Below are positions 28,384 through 36,474 of a stretch of DNA of 64,000 bases, piece by piece. A program made the translations under genes and the position numbers. Below the pieces are notes generated by a model, which had not been told where the DNA came from, did not search any database, and saw nothing but the letters and a program-made list of their open reading frames with translations. Within the stretch, counting starts at the first letter, position 1. Every line of letters begins with the position of its first letter. The DNA comes from Mucilaginibacter rigui (GTDB taxonomy: Bacteria; Bacteroidota; Bacteroidia; Sphingobacteriales; Sphingobacteriaceae): positions 186,001 to 250,000 of the forward strand of contig NZ_JACWMW010000003.1 in assembly GCF_014773275.1 (NCBI RefSeq), given 5' to 3'.

Positions 28384-29190
28384 ATGACGGTTAGTATTTT
28401 AGGTTGCGGATGGTACGGATTAGCATTAGCAAAGGCACTTGTTGCCAAAGGCATTGTAGTTAATGGCTCTACCACATCGGCCGATAAACTCGACACGCTT
28501 CAAGCGGAAGGCATTACTCCCTTCATTATTGATCTATCGGCAGAGCATACCGCCCTGAACCCTGCATTTTTTACCTGTGATGTTTTAATTATAGCTATCC
28601 CGCCAAAAAGCCGTTCAGGAGAAGGGGCGGAGTACGTGCATAAGCTGCAGCGTGCTATTGATGCTGTTAATCAGGGCAGCGTTAAAAAGGTTATCCTCAT
28701 CAGCTCTACAGGCGTGTACGCCGAGCAAAATATGGAGCTGAACGAGCTAAGCGACCCTAAACCAAACACGCCATCAGGCCTGATACTTTTTGATGCTGAG
28801 GAACTTTTCAGGCATCAAACCGGCTTTAAAACTACCATCATTCGTTTTGGCGGCCTTGTTGGCCCCGGCCGCGACCCGGGCAGGTTCTTTGCAGGTAAAA
28901 AAGATATACCAAACGGCCTGGCGCCTGTAAATATGATCCACCAGGACGATTGTATAGGCTTTACGCTTGCAGTAATGGCTAAAAATGCTTTTGGATATAC
29001 CATGAACGCCTGTACACCGCACCATCCGCCAAAGTTTGCTTTTTATACACAAGCCGCTGCCAAAGCGGGACTGGAGCACCCCGTGTTTATACCTGAGTTG
29101 AAAGAATGGAAGATCATCAGCAGCGTAAACGCAGATGAGGTACTTGCATACCATTTTAAGATAAAAAATTGGTTTGAATGGTTGGCTTAA
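28384..29190 (+). CDS. NAD(P)-binding epimerase/SDR-like protein (YeeZ-type)
   Basis: 268 residues from the ATG at 28384; in-frame sequence further upstream is inside the YceH promoter/5' region and is not homologous. The protein begins MTVSILGCGWYGLALAKAL (GxGxxG nucleotide motif), has DVLIIAIPPKSR, ILISSTGVYAE and IRFGGLVGPGRDPG, which are features of extended-SDR NAD(P)-binding proteins resembling YeeZ. No classic Tyr-x-x-x-Lys pair is evident in the expected place, so its activity is uncertain. It is transcribed divergently from YceH, with a TATCTTAG element about 18 bp before the start. Confidence 0.75.
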   Translation: MTVSILGCGWYGLALAKALVAKGIVVNGSTTSADKLDTLQAEGITPFIIDLSAEHTALNPAFFTCDVLIIAIPPKSRSGEGAEYVHKLQRAIDAVNQGSVKKVILISSTGVYAEQNMELNELSDPKPNTPSGLILFDAEELFRHQTGFKTTIIRFGGLVGPGRDPGRFFAGKKDIPNGLAPVNMIHQDDCIGFTLAVMAKNAFGYTMNACTPHHPPKFAFYTQAAAKAGLEHPVFIPELKEWKIISSVNADEVLAYHFKIKNWFEWLA

Positions 29191-29231
29191 GCTGCTGAAC
29201 AAATTAGATATTTTATTATTTTAGCGGTACC

Positions 29232-29621
29232 ATGTCACAATACAGCATTCCACTTAAGTACCGCCGGATGGAGAACCTCCATATTGTTTTTTGGCTTTTT
29301 AAAGATATTGGCTGGTGCTTGTTCTGGAAACCGCTTGGCATTGTCATGATATTCCCCACATTGATCATATCCATTGTTATTGCTTACCGTACACGCCAAA
29401 TGGCGTCAGAGCTATTCCATAACCTGGCCATCACGTTTTGGATAAGTGCAAATTCCTACTGGATGATAAGCGAGTTTATGCAGTTTGATGCCCTGCAGGT
29501 TTACGGCTGGATAACCTATAAACACCTGGCGCTGATACCATTTTTTATGGGGGTATTTTGCCTGGCTTACTATTATGCGATCTGGCAGCCAAGGCATCCG
29601 AATGAAATAGAAACAATGTAG
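29232..29621 (+). CDS. Small membrane protein of unknown function
   Basis: 129 residues with about four predicted transmembrane segments (roughly 19-32, 37-51, 63-82 and 97-116). I recognise no named family. An ATG 36 bp downstream (MENLHIVFWLF) is a plausible alternative start. It is a Bacteroidota-style small membrane protein with the motif ITFWISANSYWMISEF. It is 41 bp from the previous gene and is followed by a palindromic repeat region. Confidence 0.6.
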   Translation: MSQYSIPLKYRRMENLHIVFWLFKDIGWCLFWKPLGIVMIFPTLIISIVIAYRTRQMASELFHNLAITFWISANSYWMISEFMQFDALQVYGWITYKHLALIPFFMGVFCLAYYYAIWQPRHPNEIETM

Positions 29622-29640
29622 ATGTAGGCTCAGCTCACGC

Positions 29641-29770
29641 AAGCTGAAAGCCCGGTCGCTGGCGCAAGCTTTCAGCTTGTGACTAACCATAAAGTCAGCT
29701 TTCAGCTGACCCAAGCTGAAAGCTTGATAAATGCTTCACACAAGATACGCTGCGCTAATCTTGCGCGAGC
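29641..29770. repeat. Palindromic repeat element, copy 1 of the 52-nt/33-nt family
   Basis: Contains a 52-nt block (29656-29707) identical to 30395-30446 and a 33-nt block (29735-29767) identical to 30274-30306 and 30475-30507. The core is a short palindrome AAGCTTTCAGCTT / AAGCTGAAAGCTT that recurs in both orientations. Non-coding, lies between the small membrane protein and the truncated haemoglobin gene. Confidence 0.85.
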
Positions 29771-29778
29771 TTAATTTG

Positions 29779-30171
29779 TTACATTATATTAAACGGGTTT
29801 TTCCTGAAATGCTCAATTTTGGCCATAAACATAATTGCCATTTTATTGGCCCGCCATTTAGCTTCGGTAGCTTTATCACCGCTAAACAATTCATCAACTG
29901 TTTTGGTAAATAATGCAAGCCACTGCTCAAAATGCTCGGGGCCAACCGGGAGTTGTGCATGCGGCGGGAAAGGGCGGCCATCATAGGTGTATTCTTCCAA
30001 TAGTATGGTTTGCCAAAAACGGTACATTTTATCCAGGTGTATGGGCCATTTACCCTTTATGCGGTCGTTAAATATAGGGCCTAACAACTCGTCTGCTTGT
30101 ATCCTTTGGTAAAAGGTATCTACAAGCAGTTTAATGTCATTAAGCGTTAATATTTCCTGGCGGAATTGCAT
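29779..30171 (-). CDS. Group III truncated haemoglobin
   Basis: 130 residues, the length of a 2-on-2 globin. FYQRIQADELLGPIFNDRI is the group III N-terminal signature, followed by LDKMYRFWQTILL (B/E-helix region) and FPPHAQLPVGPEHFEQWLALF, in which His80 is the expected proximal (F8) haem ligand. Such proteins bind O2 or NO and often protect against nitrosative stress or act in redox chemistry. It is a single gene on the minus strand, flanked on both sides by palindromic repeats. I see no operon partner. Confidence 0.9.
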   Translation of the reverse strand: MQFRQEILTLNDIKLLVDTFYQRIQADELLGPIFNDRIKGKWPIHLDKMYRFWQTILLEEYTYDGRPFPPHAQLPVGPEHFEQWLALFTKTVDELFSGDKATEAKWRANKMAIMFMAKIEHFRKNPFNIM

Positions 30172-30570
30172 GGGGTAAAGGTAGGTATTAAGTTAGCCAA
30201 CTACGCAATCCAAAAGTCCGCAGAAAGTAAAAGATAATTATCGCTGGCGCAAGCTGAAAGATTGTTACATACTTTCACACAAGATACGCTGCGCTAATCT
30301 TGCGCGGGCAATTATGTGTTTTGTCATGGTGAGCCTGTCTAACCATTCGCCGCTGTGCCAATCCTTCGACAAGCTTAGGATGAAGGGGGAATTATCGCTG
30401 GCGCAAGCTTTCAGCTTGTGACTAACCATAAAGTCAGCTTTCAGCTTACACAAGCCGAAAGCTTGTTACATGGTTTCACACAAGATACGCTGCGCTAATC
30501 TTGCGCGGGCAAGGTTTTGTCATGGTGAGCCTGTCGAACTACGCTACGCTAATCTTGCGCAGGCCAATAC
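30172..30570. repeat. 399-bp non-coding region filled with palindromic repeats
   Basis: Two further copies of the family: a partial copy at 30241-30306 and a fuller copy at 30395-30507 (52-nt block 30395-30446 identical to 29656-29707; 33-nt blocks at 30274-30306 and 30475-30507). Between them and near 30520 is a second type of repeat with GGTGAGCCTGTC and CTTCGACAAGCTTAGG, an imperfect inverted pair. No ORF or RNA gene is visible. It separates the haemoglobin gene from the DUF1080 gene. Confidence 0.85.
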
Positions 30571-31314
30571 TTACAACCTCTTTATCTCCACTTTCTTAAA
30601 CCATACATCGGCGCCATGGTCCTGCAGGGCTATACGGCCTTTTTTGTAAGTGCCAAAGCCGGGCCACTCCTTAAACTTGCTGCCGGCTATCAGTTTGTTC
30701 CAGTTGGCATCCCACATAGAGGTTTGTAATACCACCTCGTGGTTAACCAAAATGGTAAGCTTGCCCTTATCTGCAATTACCTCTGTTTTGTTCCATTTAC
30801 CTGCCGGGTTAACGATCTCCTTATCTATCGACATCAAATCGTACAGATCACCCGCACGGTGTTTGATAAGTTTGCCGTCTTCGTTCTCTTTATTGTCAGC
30901 AATCTGGGTTTCGGGGCCGGTTTGCCATGGGTATTTATACCTGGTGGTGTCCTCGTGTACATAAAACATAATGCCACTGTTGCCCGCACGCGATATTTTC
31001 CATTCCACTTTCAGGTCGAAATTTTCGTACTCATCATTGGTCACAATATCGCCGCCGCCGGCGCTTTGCCAGTCGGCTTTTTTAGAGGCATCCAGGTGCA
31101 GCTCTCCATCCTTAAGCTTCCATGCCGAACCTACTGCACCCTTACCGTAAGTATGCCAGCCGGCCATTGTGCTATCTGCCAGTAAATTTACCCATTCGCC
31201 GGTTTGGGGTTCAGTAGTTTGGGTACTATCCTGGTAGTTGGCAGCTTTGCGGCCGGATGAATTACAGGCACTTATGGCTATGGCGGCAAACAAAACGAAG
31301 CTTATTTTTCTCAT
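30571..31314 (-). CDS. DUF1080 (3-keto-disaccharide hydrolase domain) lipoprotein
   Basis: 247 residues. The N-terminus MRKISFVLFAAIAISAC ends in a lipobox with Cys17, so the protein is lipid-anchored in the periplasm or on the surface. The DUF1080 domain follows: WVNLLADSTMAGWHTYG, WKLKDGELHLDASKK, GGDIVTNDEYENFDLKVEW, GNSGIMFYVHE and a final WFKKVEIKRL. It is downstream of, and 10 bp from, the GMC gene at 31325 on the same strand: the dehydrogenase could produce a 3-keto glycoside that this protein cleaves. This is the second DUF1080 gene after 17913. Confidence 0.88.
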   Translation of the reverse strand: MRKISFVLFAAIAISACNSSGRKAANYQDSTQTTEPQTGEWVNLLADSTMAGWHTYGKGAVGSAWKLKDGELHLDASKKADWQSAGGGDIVTNDEYENFDLKVEWKISRAGNSGIMFYVHEDTTRYKYPWQTGPETQIADNKENEDGKLIKHRAGDLYDLMSIDKEIVNPAGKWNKTEVIADKGKLTILVNHEVVLQTSMWDANWNKLIAGSKFKEWPGFGTYKKGRIALQDHGADVWFKKVEIKRL

Positions 31315-31324
31315 ACAAACAGGT

Positions 31325-33052
31325 TTAAAGGTTTCCCTTTTTTATCTCATTAACAGCAAATGTGGCGGCCCTTGCGGTAAGGGCCATGTATAAAATGGAT
31401 GGGCTTTGGTTGCCGGTACTGGTCATGCAGGCACCATCAGTAACAAACACGTTTTTGCAGGCGTGTAATTGATTGTTGGCGTTTAGCATGGAAGTTTTTG
31501 GATCTTTACCCATGCGTACCCCGCCCATCTCATGTATATCTAACCCGGGAGATTGCTTATTGTTGTACTTATTGATGTTTTTTACACCTGCTTTTTCCAG
31601 CATAGCCGCAGTTTCGTTCAAAAAATCCTCAGTCATCAGGTCGTCGTTGGGGTGGTATTCTACTGATGTTACCAGTAGTGGAATACCCCATTGGTCTTTT
31701 TCGGTATCGCTGAGGCGTACATGGTTGGTTTCTACCGGTACGGTTTCGCCTTGCAGGTAGGCAAATACATGCCAGCCGCCGGGTTCGCAAAGATCATCTT
31801 TGTATTTTTCGCCAACCTGCCCGCTCTCGCTATCATTAGGATGCTGGTCGCGATAGGCATTCATAAAGGTAGTGTAACCGCCAAAGTATTTGGTATCGCG
31901 CTGGTGCAGGTTGCGGTAGTTTACCAGTATCAGGTCGGTAGGGTTACGGCCGAAATAGTATTTATCCAGATAGCCATCCAGGGTACCCGAAACCGAAGCG
32001 CGGTAATTATGGAAAGCAATGTATTTGCCCAGCACGCCGCTATCATTACCCAGCCCGTTAGGGAAACGTTTTGATTTTGAATTAAGCAGAATGAGGTTTG
32101 TATTTAATGCCGAAGCATTCATGAAGATCACTTTGGCATGGTACTCTATAACCTCTTTGGTGTTGGCATCAATGATGCGTACGCCGCTTGCCTTGCCCAG
32201 TTTCTCGTCATAAATAACAGAATGCACCACCGAATGCGGGCGGATGGTAAGGTTGCCGGTTTTTTCGGCCCAGGGCAGGGTAGAAGAGTTCGAGCTGAAA
32301 TATCCCCCAAACGGGCAGCCGCGCATACACATGTTACGCGCCTGGCATTTACCGCGGCCCTGGTCTAAATGAACCTGCTGCGGGTTGGTTAGGTGCGCCC
32401 AGCGTGCATGTACCAGGTGGCGGTCGGTATAATTATCTTTTAAGGATTGTTTGATGTGTTGCAGCGGCACGTTCATCTCAAACGGGGTTTGAAACTCTCC
32501 ATCAGGCATAGCCTCCAGTCCATCTTTATTGCCGCAGATGCCGATGAACTTCTCTACATGCGAGTACCATGGTGCTACATCTTTGTAGCCGATAGGCCAG
32601 CCAATACCATAGCCAAAACGCTCTGGCGCGGTAAATTCAAACTCGCTCCAGCGTTGGGTGGCCCGGCCCCAGGTTAATGATTTACCGCCAACCTGGTACC
32701 CGCGGATCCAGTCGAACGGTTTTTCCTGTACGTAGGGATGGTCGGCATCCTTAACAAAAAAGTGGTCGCAATCATCGCCGTAACCGGCTGCCTTGGTTAT
32801 CAGTGGGTTCTCTTTATAATGTTTAAGGCTCATGCGTCCCCGATAGGGAAATTCCCATGGCGGGGTAGTAGCAGTAGGGTAATCTTTTAAGTGTTTAACA
32901 TCGCGGCCACGTTCTAAAACAAGGGTTTTAAGGCCCTGTTCGCAAAGCTCTTTAGCTGCCCAGCCACCGCTTATGCCCGACCCAATAACTATAGCATCAA
33001 ATGTATTAGCGGCAGTAGTGGCCGCGTTTGTATCCGCAGAATTTATTGACAT
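31325..33052 (-). CDS. GMC-family FAD dehydrogenase 3
   Basis: 575 residues, with G24-x-G26-xx-G29 in IVIGSGISGGW, the cysteine motif CQARNMCMRGC (C-X5-C-X3-C), HEMGGVRMG and NQSPSILYMALTARA at the C-terminus; here QSPS replaces the QNPS of the two other GMC proteins, so the Asn is absent and Ser is in its place while NQ remains. No signal peptide. It is close to GMC 1 (6400) in sequence. No small-subunit gene is adjacent, so export may need the subunits at 5846 or 11415. Neighbours on the same strand suggest a sugar-oxidation role. Confidence 0.87.
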   Translation of the reverse strand: MSINSADTNAATTAANTFDAIVIGSGISGGWAAKELCEQGLKTLVLERGRDVKHLKDYPTATTPPWEFPYRGRMSLKHYKENPLITKAAGYGDDCDHFFVKDADHPYVQEKPFDWIRGYQVGGKSLTWGRATQRWSEFEFTAPERFGYGIGWPIGYKDVAPWYSHVEKFIGICGNKDGLEAMPDGEFQTPFEMNVPLQHIKQSLKDNYTDRHLVHARWAHLTNPQQVHLDQGRGKCQARNMCMRGCPFGGYFSSNSSTLPWAEKTGNLTIRPHSVVHSVIYDEKLGKASGVRIIDANTKEVIEYHAKVIFMNASALNTNLILLNSKSKRFPNGLGNDSGVLGKYIAFHNYRASVSGTLDGYLDKYYFGRNPTDLILVNYRNLHQRDTKYFGGYTTFMNAYRDQHPNDSESGQVGEKYKDDLCEPGGWHVFAYLQGETVPVETNHVRLSDTEKDQWGIPLLVTSVEYHPNDDLMTEDFLNETAAMLEKAGVKNINKYNNKQSPGLDIHEMGGVRMGKDPKTSMLNANNQLHACKNVFVTDGACMTSTGNQSPSILYMALTARAATFAVNEIKKGNL

Positions 33053-33149
33053 GAAGTTTAAAAATTGGTATTATAAAGATGCAATAAATTATCCGTAAAA
33101 GAAAGTTGGCAGATACTAATACGGCTATATAACTAAGCAAATATCATTG

Positions 33150-33266
33150 CCGTCCCATTTATGGGACGGACAGAAAAGCGGGTAATTGGCTTTAGCCAAA
33201 CTATTTAATTTGGCTAAAGCCAATTAATTTTTGCTGCTTATCCGTTGACTTTAGCCAACGGCAATG
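33150..33266. repeat. Cluster of intergenic hairpins
   Basis: A perfect 9-bp inverted repeat CCGTCCCAT / ATGGGACGG (33150-33158 with 33161-33169), then a perfect 18-bp stem (33183-33200 with 33209-33226; TTTGGCTAAAGCCAATTA arm) with an 8-nt loop, then a weaker CGTTG..CAACG pair near 33243-33261 with a related GACTTTAGCCAA. The 18-bp hairpin could terminate transcription of the NagB-like operon or hinder read-through into the GMC gene. The sequences look like mobile or REP-type palindromes. Confidence 0.7.
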
Positions 33267-33291
33267 AATTGTTTATGCGAAGTTGTATATC

Positions 33292-34026
33292 TCAGCTTCC
33301 ATGCTCCAACCCGGATGCCGCATCCTGATCAAGCAGGATAAAAGCGTTTGATAGTGTTTGCAGGATGGATGCAGGCACTTCGGTAGTAACTGTTCCTTGC
33401 AAACTTTCGTGGATGATGTCGGCTTTTTTAGTGCCGGATGCTATGAGTACCGCCTTACGTGCTTCGGCAAGATGTTGTAAACCAAGGGTGATGCCCTCTG
33501 TTAGCGCGGTTTCTTTATTGAAATATTTTTGGCCAACCTGCACGGTAACCGGGTCTAATGCCGAGTGGTGGGCATATAAGTTGACAGGGGTGCCCGGCTC
33601 ATTTAAGCCAAGGTGGCCGTTCATGCCGATGCCTACCATCATAATATCCAGCCCGCCTTTGCTGCTGATAAAGGTATTGACGCGCTCGCATTCCGCATCC
33701 AGGTTATCGGCCTTGGCATTAAACATGGTGATACTTTTAAACGGCTTATTTAACTTGCTAAAAAAGTGATGTTTAAAATAATAGCTGCAACTGCCCTCGT
33801 CGTTCTCATCCATGCCTACCCACTCATCAAGCGCAATAAAATGGCTTTGGCTCAGGTCTATCTGGCCATCATTCGCCCATTGTACTATGTAGTTTAACAT
33901 TCCGGTTGGAGAATCGCCTGATGGGAAGCATAACACAGATGCAGGTTTTTCGGCCAGTTGTTGCGCAACCAGTTCGGCTGCTGCTGCAGACATGGCGTCG
34001 TAGGTATCGTATATCGCTATTTTCAT
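33292..34026 (-). CDS. NagB-like glucosamine-6-phosphate deaminase / 6-phosphogluconolactonase family protein
   Basis: 244 residues. The family motifs are CFPSGDSPTGMLNYI (phosphate loop), IALDEWVGMD and MMVGIGMNGHLGLNEPG. The GLNEPG sequence supports the deaminase branch, which converts glucosamine-6-phosphate to fructose-6-phosphate with ammonia. The C-terminal half has ITLGLQHLAEARKAVLIASG, the conserved segment that contacts phosphate. The gene overlaps nothing but is only 2 bp after the oxidoreductase at 34029, so it is part of the same minus-strand transcript. Its real substrate in this sugar context could be a different amino- or phospho-sugar. Confidence 0.85.
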   Translation of the reverse strand: MKIAIYDTYDAMSAAAAELVAQQLAEKPASVLCFPSGDSPTGMLNYIVQWANDGQIDLSQSHFIALDEWVGMDENDEGSCSYYFKHHFFSKLNKPFKSITMFNAKADNLDAECERVNTFISSKGGLDIMMVGIGMNGHLGLNEPGTPVNLYAHHSALDPVTVQVGQKYFNKETALTEGITLGLQHLAEARKAVLIASGTKKADIIHESLQGTVTTEVPASILQTLSNAFILLDQDAASGLEHGS

Positions 34027-34028
34027 TG

Positions 34029-35120
34029 TTAATCTTGTTTAGGGTTAAGCCACAGGTCTATAGGGCGGTCAACTTTTGGGTGGAATGGCAGGCTTATCTT
34101 TTTACCCTGCCCGGCAGAAGCATAGGCAGCGTAAAGTATTTCCAGCACGGCGCGGCCATCCTCGCCGGTTACCAGCGGGGTTTTATCTTCGCGTACGCAT
34201 TCAATAAAGTGTTTTAATTCGTGCGGGTAGCCCTGGTTAAACACTTCCTCAAATATGGTGAAACTCCAGCCTGCAGATGTGTCGGCTTTTTCCATAGCGT
34301 AACCATACCCTTCGCGACTGTACGTTAACGCCGAGCTCCCCATAAACAGATCGGCATAAATAACGCCGCCTTTACCATAGATCTCGCAGCGGTCGTCCAT
34401 ACCGCCGTGTTTGGCCCAGCTATCTTCGGCAACGCAGGTAACGCCATTCTCAAATTCAACAATCACCACGGCGTTATCCTCGCCTTTGGTACGGTTACCG
34501 TGTAAAACGGTAGCCATAGTAGCATATACACTTTTAACTTTAGCGTTGCCCAGCATCCAGCGGAACCAGCCCATAGCATGGCAACCCATATCCATCAATA
34601 CGCCACCACCGGCCAGGTTTATATCGTAAAACCAATCGGTATGCGGTCCGGAGTGTTTTTCGGCTTGTTTTAGCATGTACACCTCGCCAACGGCGCCTTC
34701 TTTTACCACCTGCCTTGCCCGCTCATACTTTGGCGCGAAGCAAAGCTCTTCGGCGTACATCAGTTTTACATTGTTGGCCTTGCAAACAGCTATCATTTCG
34801 TCGGCTTCCTCTAAGGTAACGGTCAGCGGTTTTTCTATAATAATGTGTTTGCCCGCATTGGCAGCCTTTATGGTATTAACAGCATGCAGGTAGTTGGGTA
34901 CGCAAATATCTACCACCTGGCAATCGGTTTCGGCCAGCAGCTTATCTACATCATCAAAATATGCAGGGATGTGGTGTTTTTCGGCAAAGGCTTTGGCTTT
35001 ATCAAAGTTACGGGCATAAACAGCCACAATTTCGGCCTCGGGGATAAAACGCTGGTACGATTCTACGTGGATATCTGATATGAATCCTGCTCCCAGGATG
35101 GCAACTTTAGTTTTGGTCAT
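34029..35120 (-). CDS. Gfo/Idh/MocA family oxidoreductase
   Basis: 363 residues, cytosolic. AILGAGFISDIHVESY is the nucleotide-binding start, IIEKPLTVTLEEAD has the EKP motif, and LAGGGVLMDMGCHAMGWFRWM is the family's substrate helix. A Rossmann N-domain and alpha/beta C-domain of usual length. It heads an NagB-like gene (2 bp spacing) and follows the SGNH hydrolase 10 bp earlier, giving a compact three-gene operon. Function: NAD(P)-dependent oxidation or reduction of a sugar derivative, unspecified. Confidence 0.87.
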   Translation of the reverse strand: MTKTKVAILGAGFISDIHVESYQRFIPEAEIVAVYARNFDKAKAFAEKHHIPAYFDDVDKLLAETDCQVVDICVPNYLHAVNTIKAANAGKHIIIEKPLTVTLEEADEMIAVCKANNVKLMYAEELCFAPKYERARQVVKEGAVGEVYMLKQAEKHSGPHTDWFYDINLAGGGVLMDMGCHAMGWFRWMLGNAKVKSVYATMATVLHGNRTKGEDNAVVIVEFENGVTCVAEDSWAKHGGMDDRCEIYGKGGVIYADLFMGSSALTYSREGYGYAMEKADTSAGWSFTIFEEVFNQGYPHELKHFIECVREDKTPLVTGEDGRAVLEILYAAYASAGQGKKISLPFHPKVDRPIDLWLNPKQD

Positions 35121-35130
35121 GATATAAATA

Positions 35131-35817
35131 TTATAGATAGTTCATTTTTTTAAGGTAAGCCACCCAAACCACGTAAGCTTCGGGTTTAAGGTGCAGGCCC
35201 TCGTAGGTGTATTTGGCATCCAATCGGTTTTGTGCATCAATAAACAGGGGATGCAGGTTGATATAGGTATAACCCATTTTGGCGGCATTGGCTTTAAGCA
35301 TCGCGTTTACCCGTGGGATATGCTCGGCCTTGTCATAATGTTGCGGAAAGTTCTTTACAGTTGGGTTTATGGGTAAGATGCTTTGCACATATATTTTAGT
35401 GGCGGGGCTCCCGGCTTTTACCTTGCTGATTATCTTAAAGTAATTATAGGCGATAACCGAATCGGGGATATCCTTGCCGATGTCATTAATACCTAACAAG
35501 ATAAATAGCTTTTTAGGATGGCGGTTTATCACATCATCAATCCGTTTAAGCATGCCATAGGTAATATCGCCACCTATGCCACGGTTAAGCACGGTAGTAT
35601 CGTTTAACAGTTTTGGCCAGTTACCCATTTCGGTAATGCTATTGCCCAAAAAAATAGTGCCGCCCTGTGTTACCGGCTGTTTCTTGAATTGTTCTAACCG
35701 TTCGGTGGTATGGTCGGGAATAAAGGGGATGGTGTCAAACAGGTTTTGGTTTGATGGCCTGGTTTGCGCCCGAGCAAAGGCCGGAAGCAGTAAAAGCAGC
35801 AGGAGGTACTTCTTCAT
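35131..35817 (-). CDS. SGNH/GDSL-type esterase/hydrolase, secreted
   Basis: 228 residues from the ATG at 35817 (MKKYLLLLLLLPAFARAQ, a signal peptide); an upstream in-frame ATG would place 15 extra residues before it and is rejected. Blocks of the SGNH superfamily: FLGNSITEMGNW (Ser60 nucleophile), NRGIGGDITYGM, ILLGINDIGKD and a C-terminal YEGLHLKPEAY in which the usual Asp of Asp-x-x-His is Glu. Such enzymes remove acyl groups from sugars or lipids. First gene of the minus-strand operon with the oxidoreductase and NagB-like genes. Confidence 0.85.
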   Translation of the reverse strand: MKKYLLLLLLLPAFARAQTRPSNQNLFDTIPFIPDHTTERLEQFKKQPVTQGGTIFLGNSITEMGNWPKLLNDTTVLNRGIGGDITYGMLKRIDDVINRHPKKLFILLGINDIGKDIPDSVIAYNYFKIISKVKAGSPATKIYVQSILPINPTVKNFPQHYDKAEHIPRVNAMLKANAAKMGYTYINLHPLFIDAQNRLDAKYTYEGLHLKPEAYVVWVAYLKKMNYL

Positions 35818-35976
35818 AAATTTGTTTAGTTGGCGGCTAAAAATACAATAATTTGCGACCATTAAAGGCCGTTTTTTGGCGATTTTTTCCGTTTTGAGGG
35901 CGAAAAAAGGCGCTTATTTCGCAGTTAAAAAACCTGATTTTTCGTAAAATCCTGACAAATTATAAACAATTATAAA

Positions 35977-36006
35977 TACAATAATGTTGCATTTGTGTTA
36001 TCTTTG
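35977..36006 (+). promoter_or_regulatory. Candidate promoter and Fur-family-like box before merC-like gene
   Basis: TATCTTTG at 35999-36006 is a perfect TAnnTTTG -7 box. Just upstream, TACAATAATGTTGCA (35977-35991) is an imperfect dyad (TACAA..TTGCA, 5 of 7 positions symmetrical), like the sites bound by Fur/Zur-type repressors. A Fur-family gene lies 464 bp downstream. The predicted start of transcription would be near the ATG at 36011, so the message may be nearly leaderless. Confidence 0.5.
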
Positions 36007-36010
36007 CAGC

Positions 36011-36451
36011 ATGATCACACGGTTAAAAACCATAAAGCTGGATAATATAGGTATGACAGCCTCAACACTTTGCGCTATACATTGCGCGGCTGTGCCTATA
36101 TTTTTTACCAGTTTACCTTTGCTTGGTCTTGGCTTTTTGGCCAACCCATGGGTAGAGTGGATTATGATCATTATTGCCCTGGTGGTTGGTATCTCATCTA
36201 TCGGTAATTCGTTTTTTAAAGAGCACCACCGTATTTTACCTTTAGCTTTGCTGATTGCCGGGTTTGTTACCATTATTGTTGGGCATTTGTTTACCACTGG
36301 TTGGCTGGAGGCTATAATTGTACCCGCAGGGGGCATTACTATTGCGCTTGCGCATTTTGTAAATTATAAATATGCCGGTACCTGCAAGGCGGGCGGCAGC
36401 TTTTTCCATATTAAGCATGCGCACCCGCATGATGAGCAACAGGCTGCATAA
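36011..36451 (+). CDS. MerC-domain small membrane protein
   Basis: 146 residues from the ATG at 36011. A start 27 bp earlier would place the -7 box inside the coding sequence, so I reject it. Four hydrophobic helices and a cysteine pair near the first helix (TLCAIHCAAVP) match the MerC family of metal-uptake proteins; a His-rich C-terminal tail (FFHIKHAHPHDE) could bind metal. It lies directly upstream of a Fur-family regulator in the same orientation, which favours a metal (perhaps zinc) rather than mercury role here. No mer operon genes accompany it. Confidence 0.8.
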   Translation: MITRLKTIKLDNIGMTASTLCAIHCAAVPIFFTSLPLLGLGFLANPWVEWIMIIIALVVGISSIGNSFFKEHHRILPLALLIAGFVTIIVGHLFTTGWLEAIIVPAGGITIALAHFVNYKYAGTCKAGGSFFHIKHAHPHDEQQAA

Positions 36452-36457
36452 TTTTAT

Positions 36458-36465
36458 TATTTTTG
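36458..36465 (+). promoter_or_regulatory. Candidate -7 box for the Fur-family gene
   Basis: TATTTTTG fits TAnnTTTG and ends 9 bp before the ATG at 36475, which would again give a very short leader. Confidence 0.4.
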
Positions 36466-36474
36466 TACTATAAA

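Noticed and set aside
29641..30510. Possible CRISPR array
   Set aside because: The repeats are palindromic, of unequal spacing, and interrupted by the haemoglobin gene; there is no regular repeat-spacer pattern and no cas genes.
36011..36451. Mercury-resistance gene
   Set aside because: The family is MerC-like, but no merR, merA or merT accompany it and the neighbour is a Fur-family regulator.
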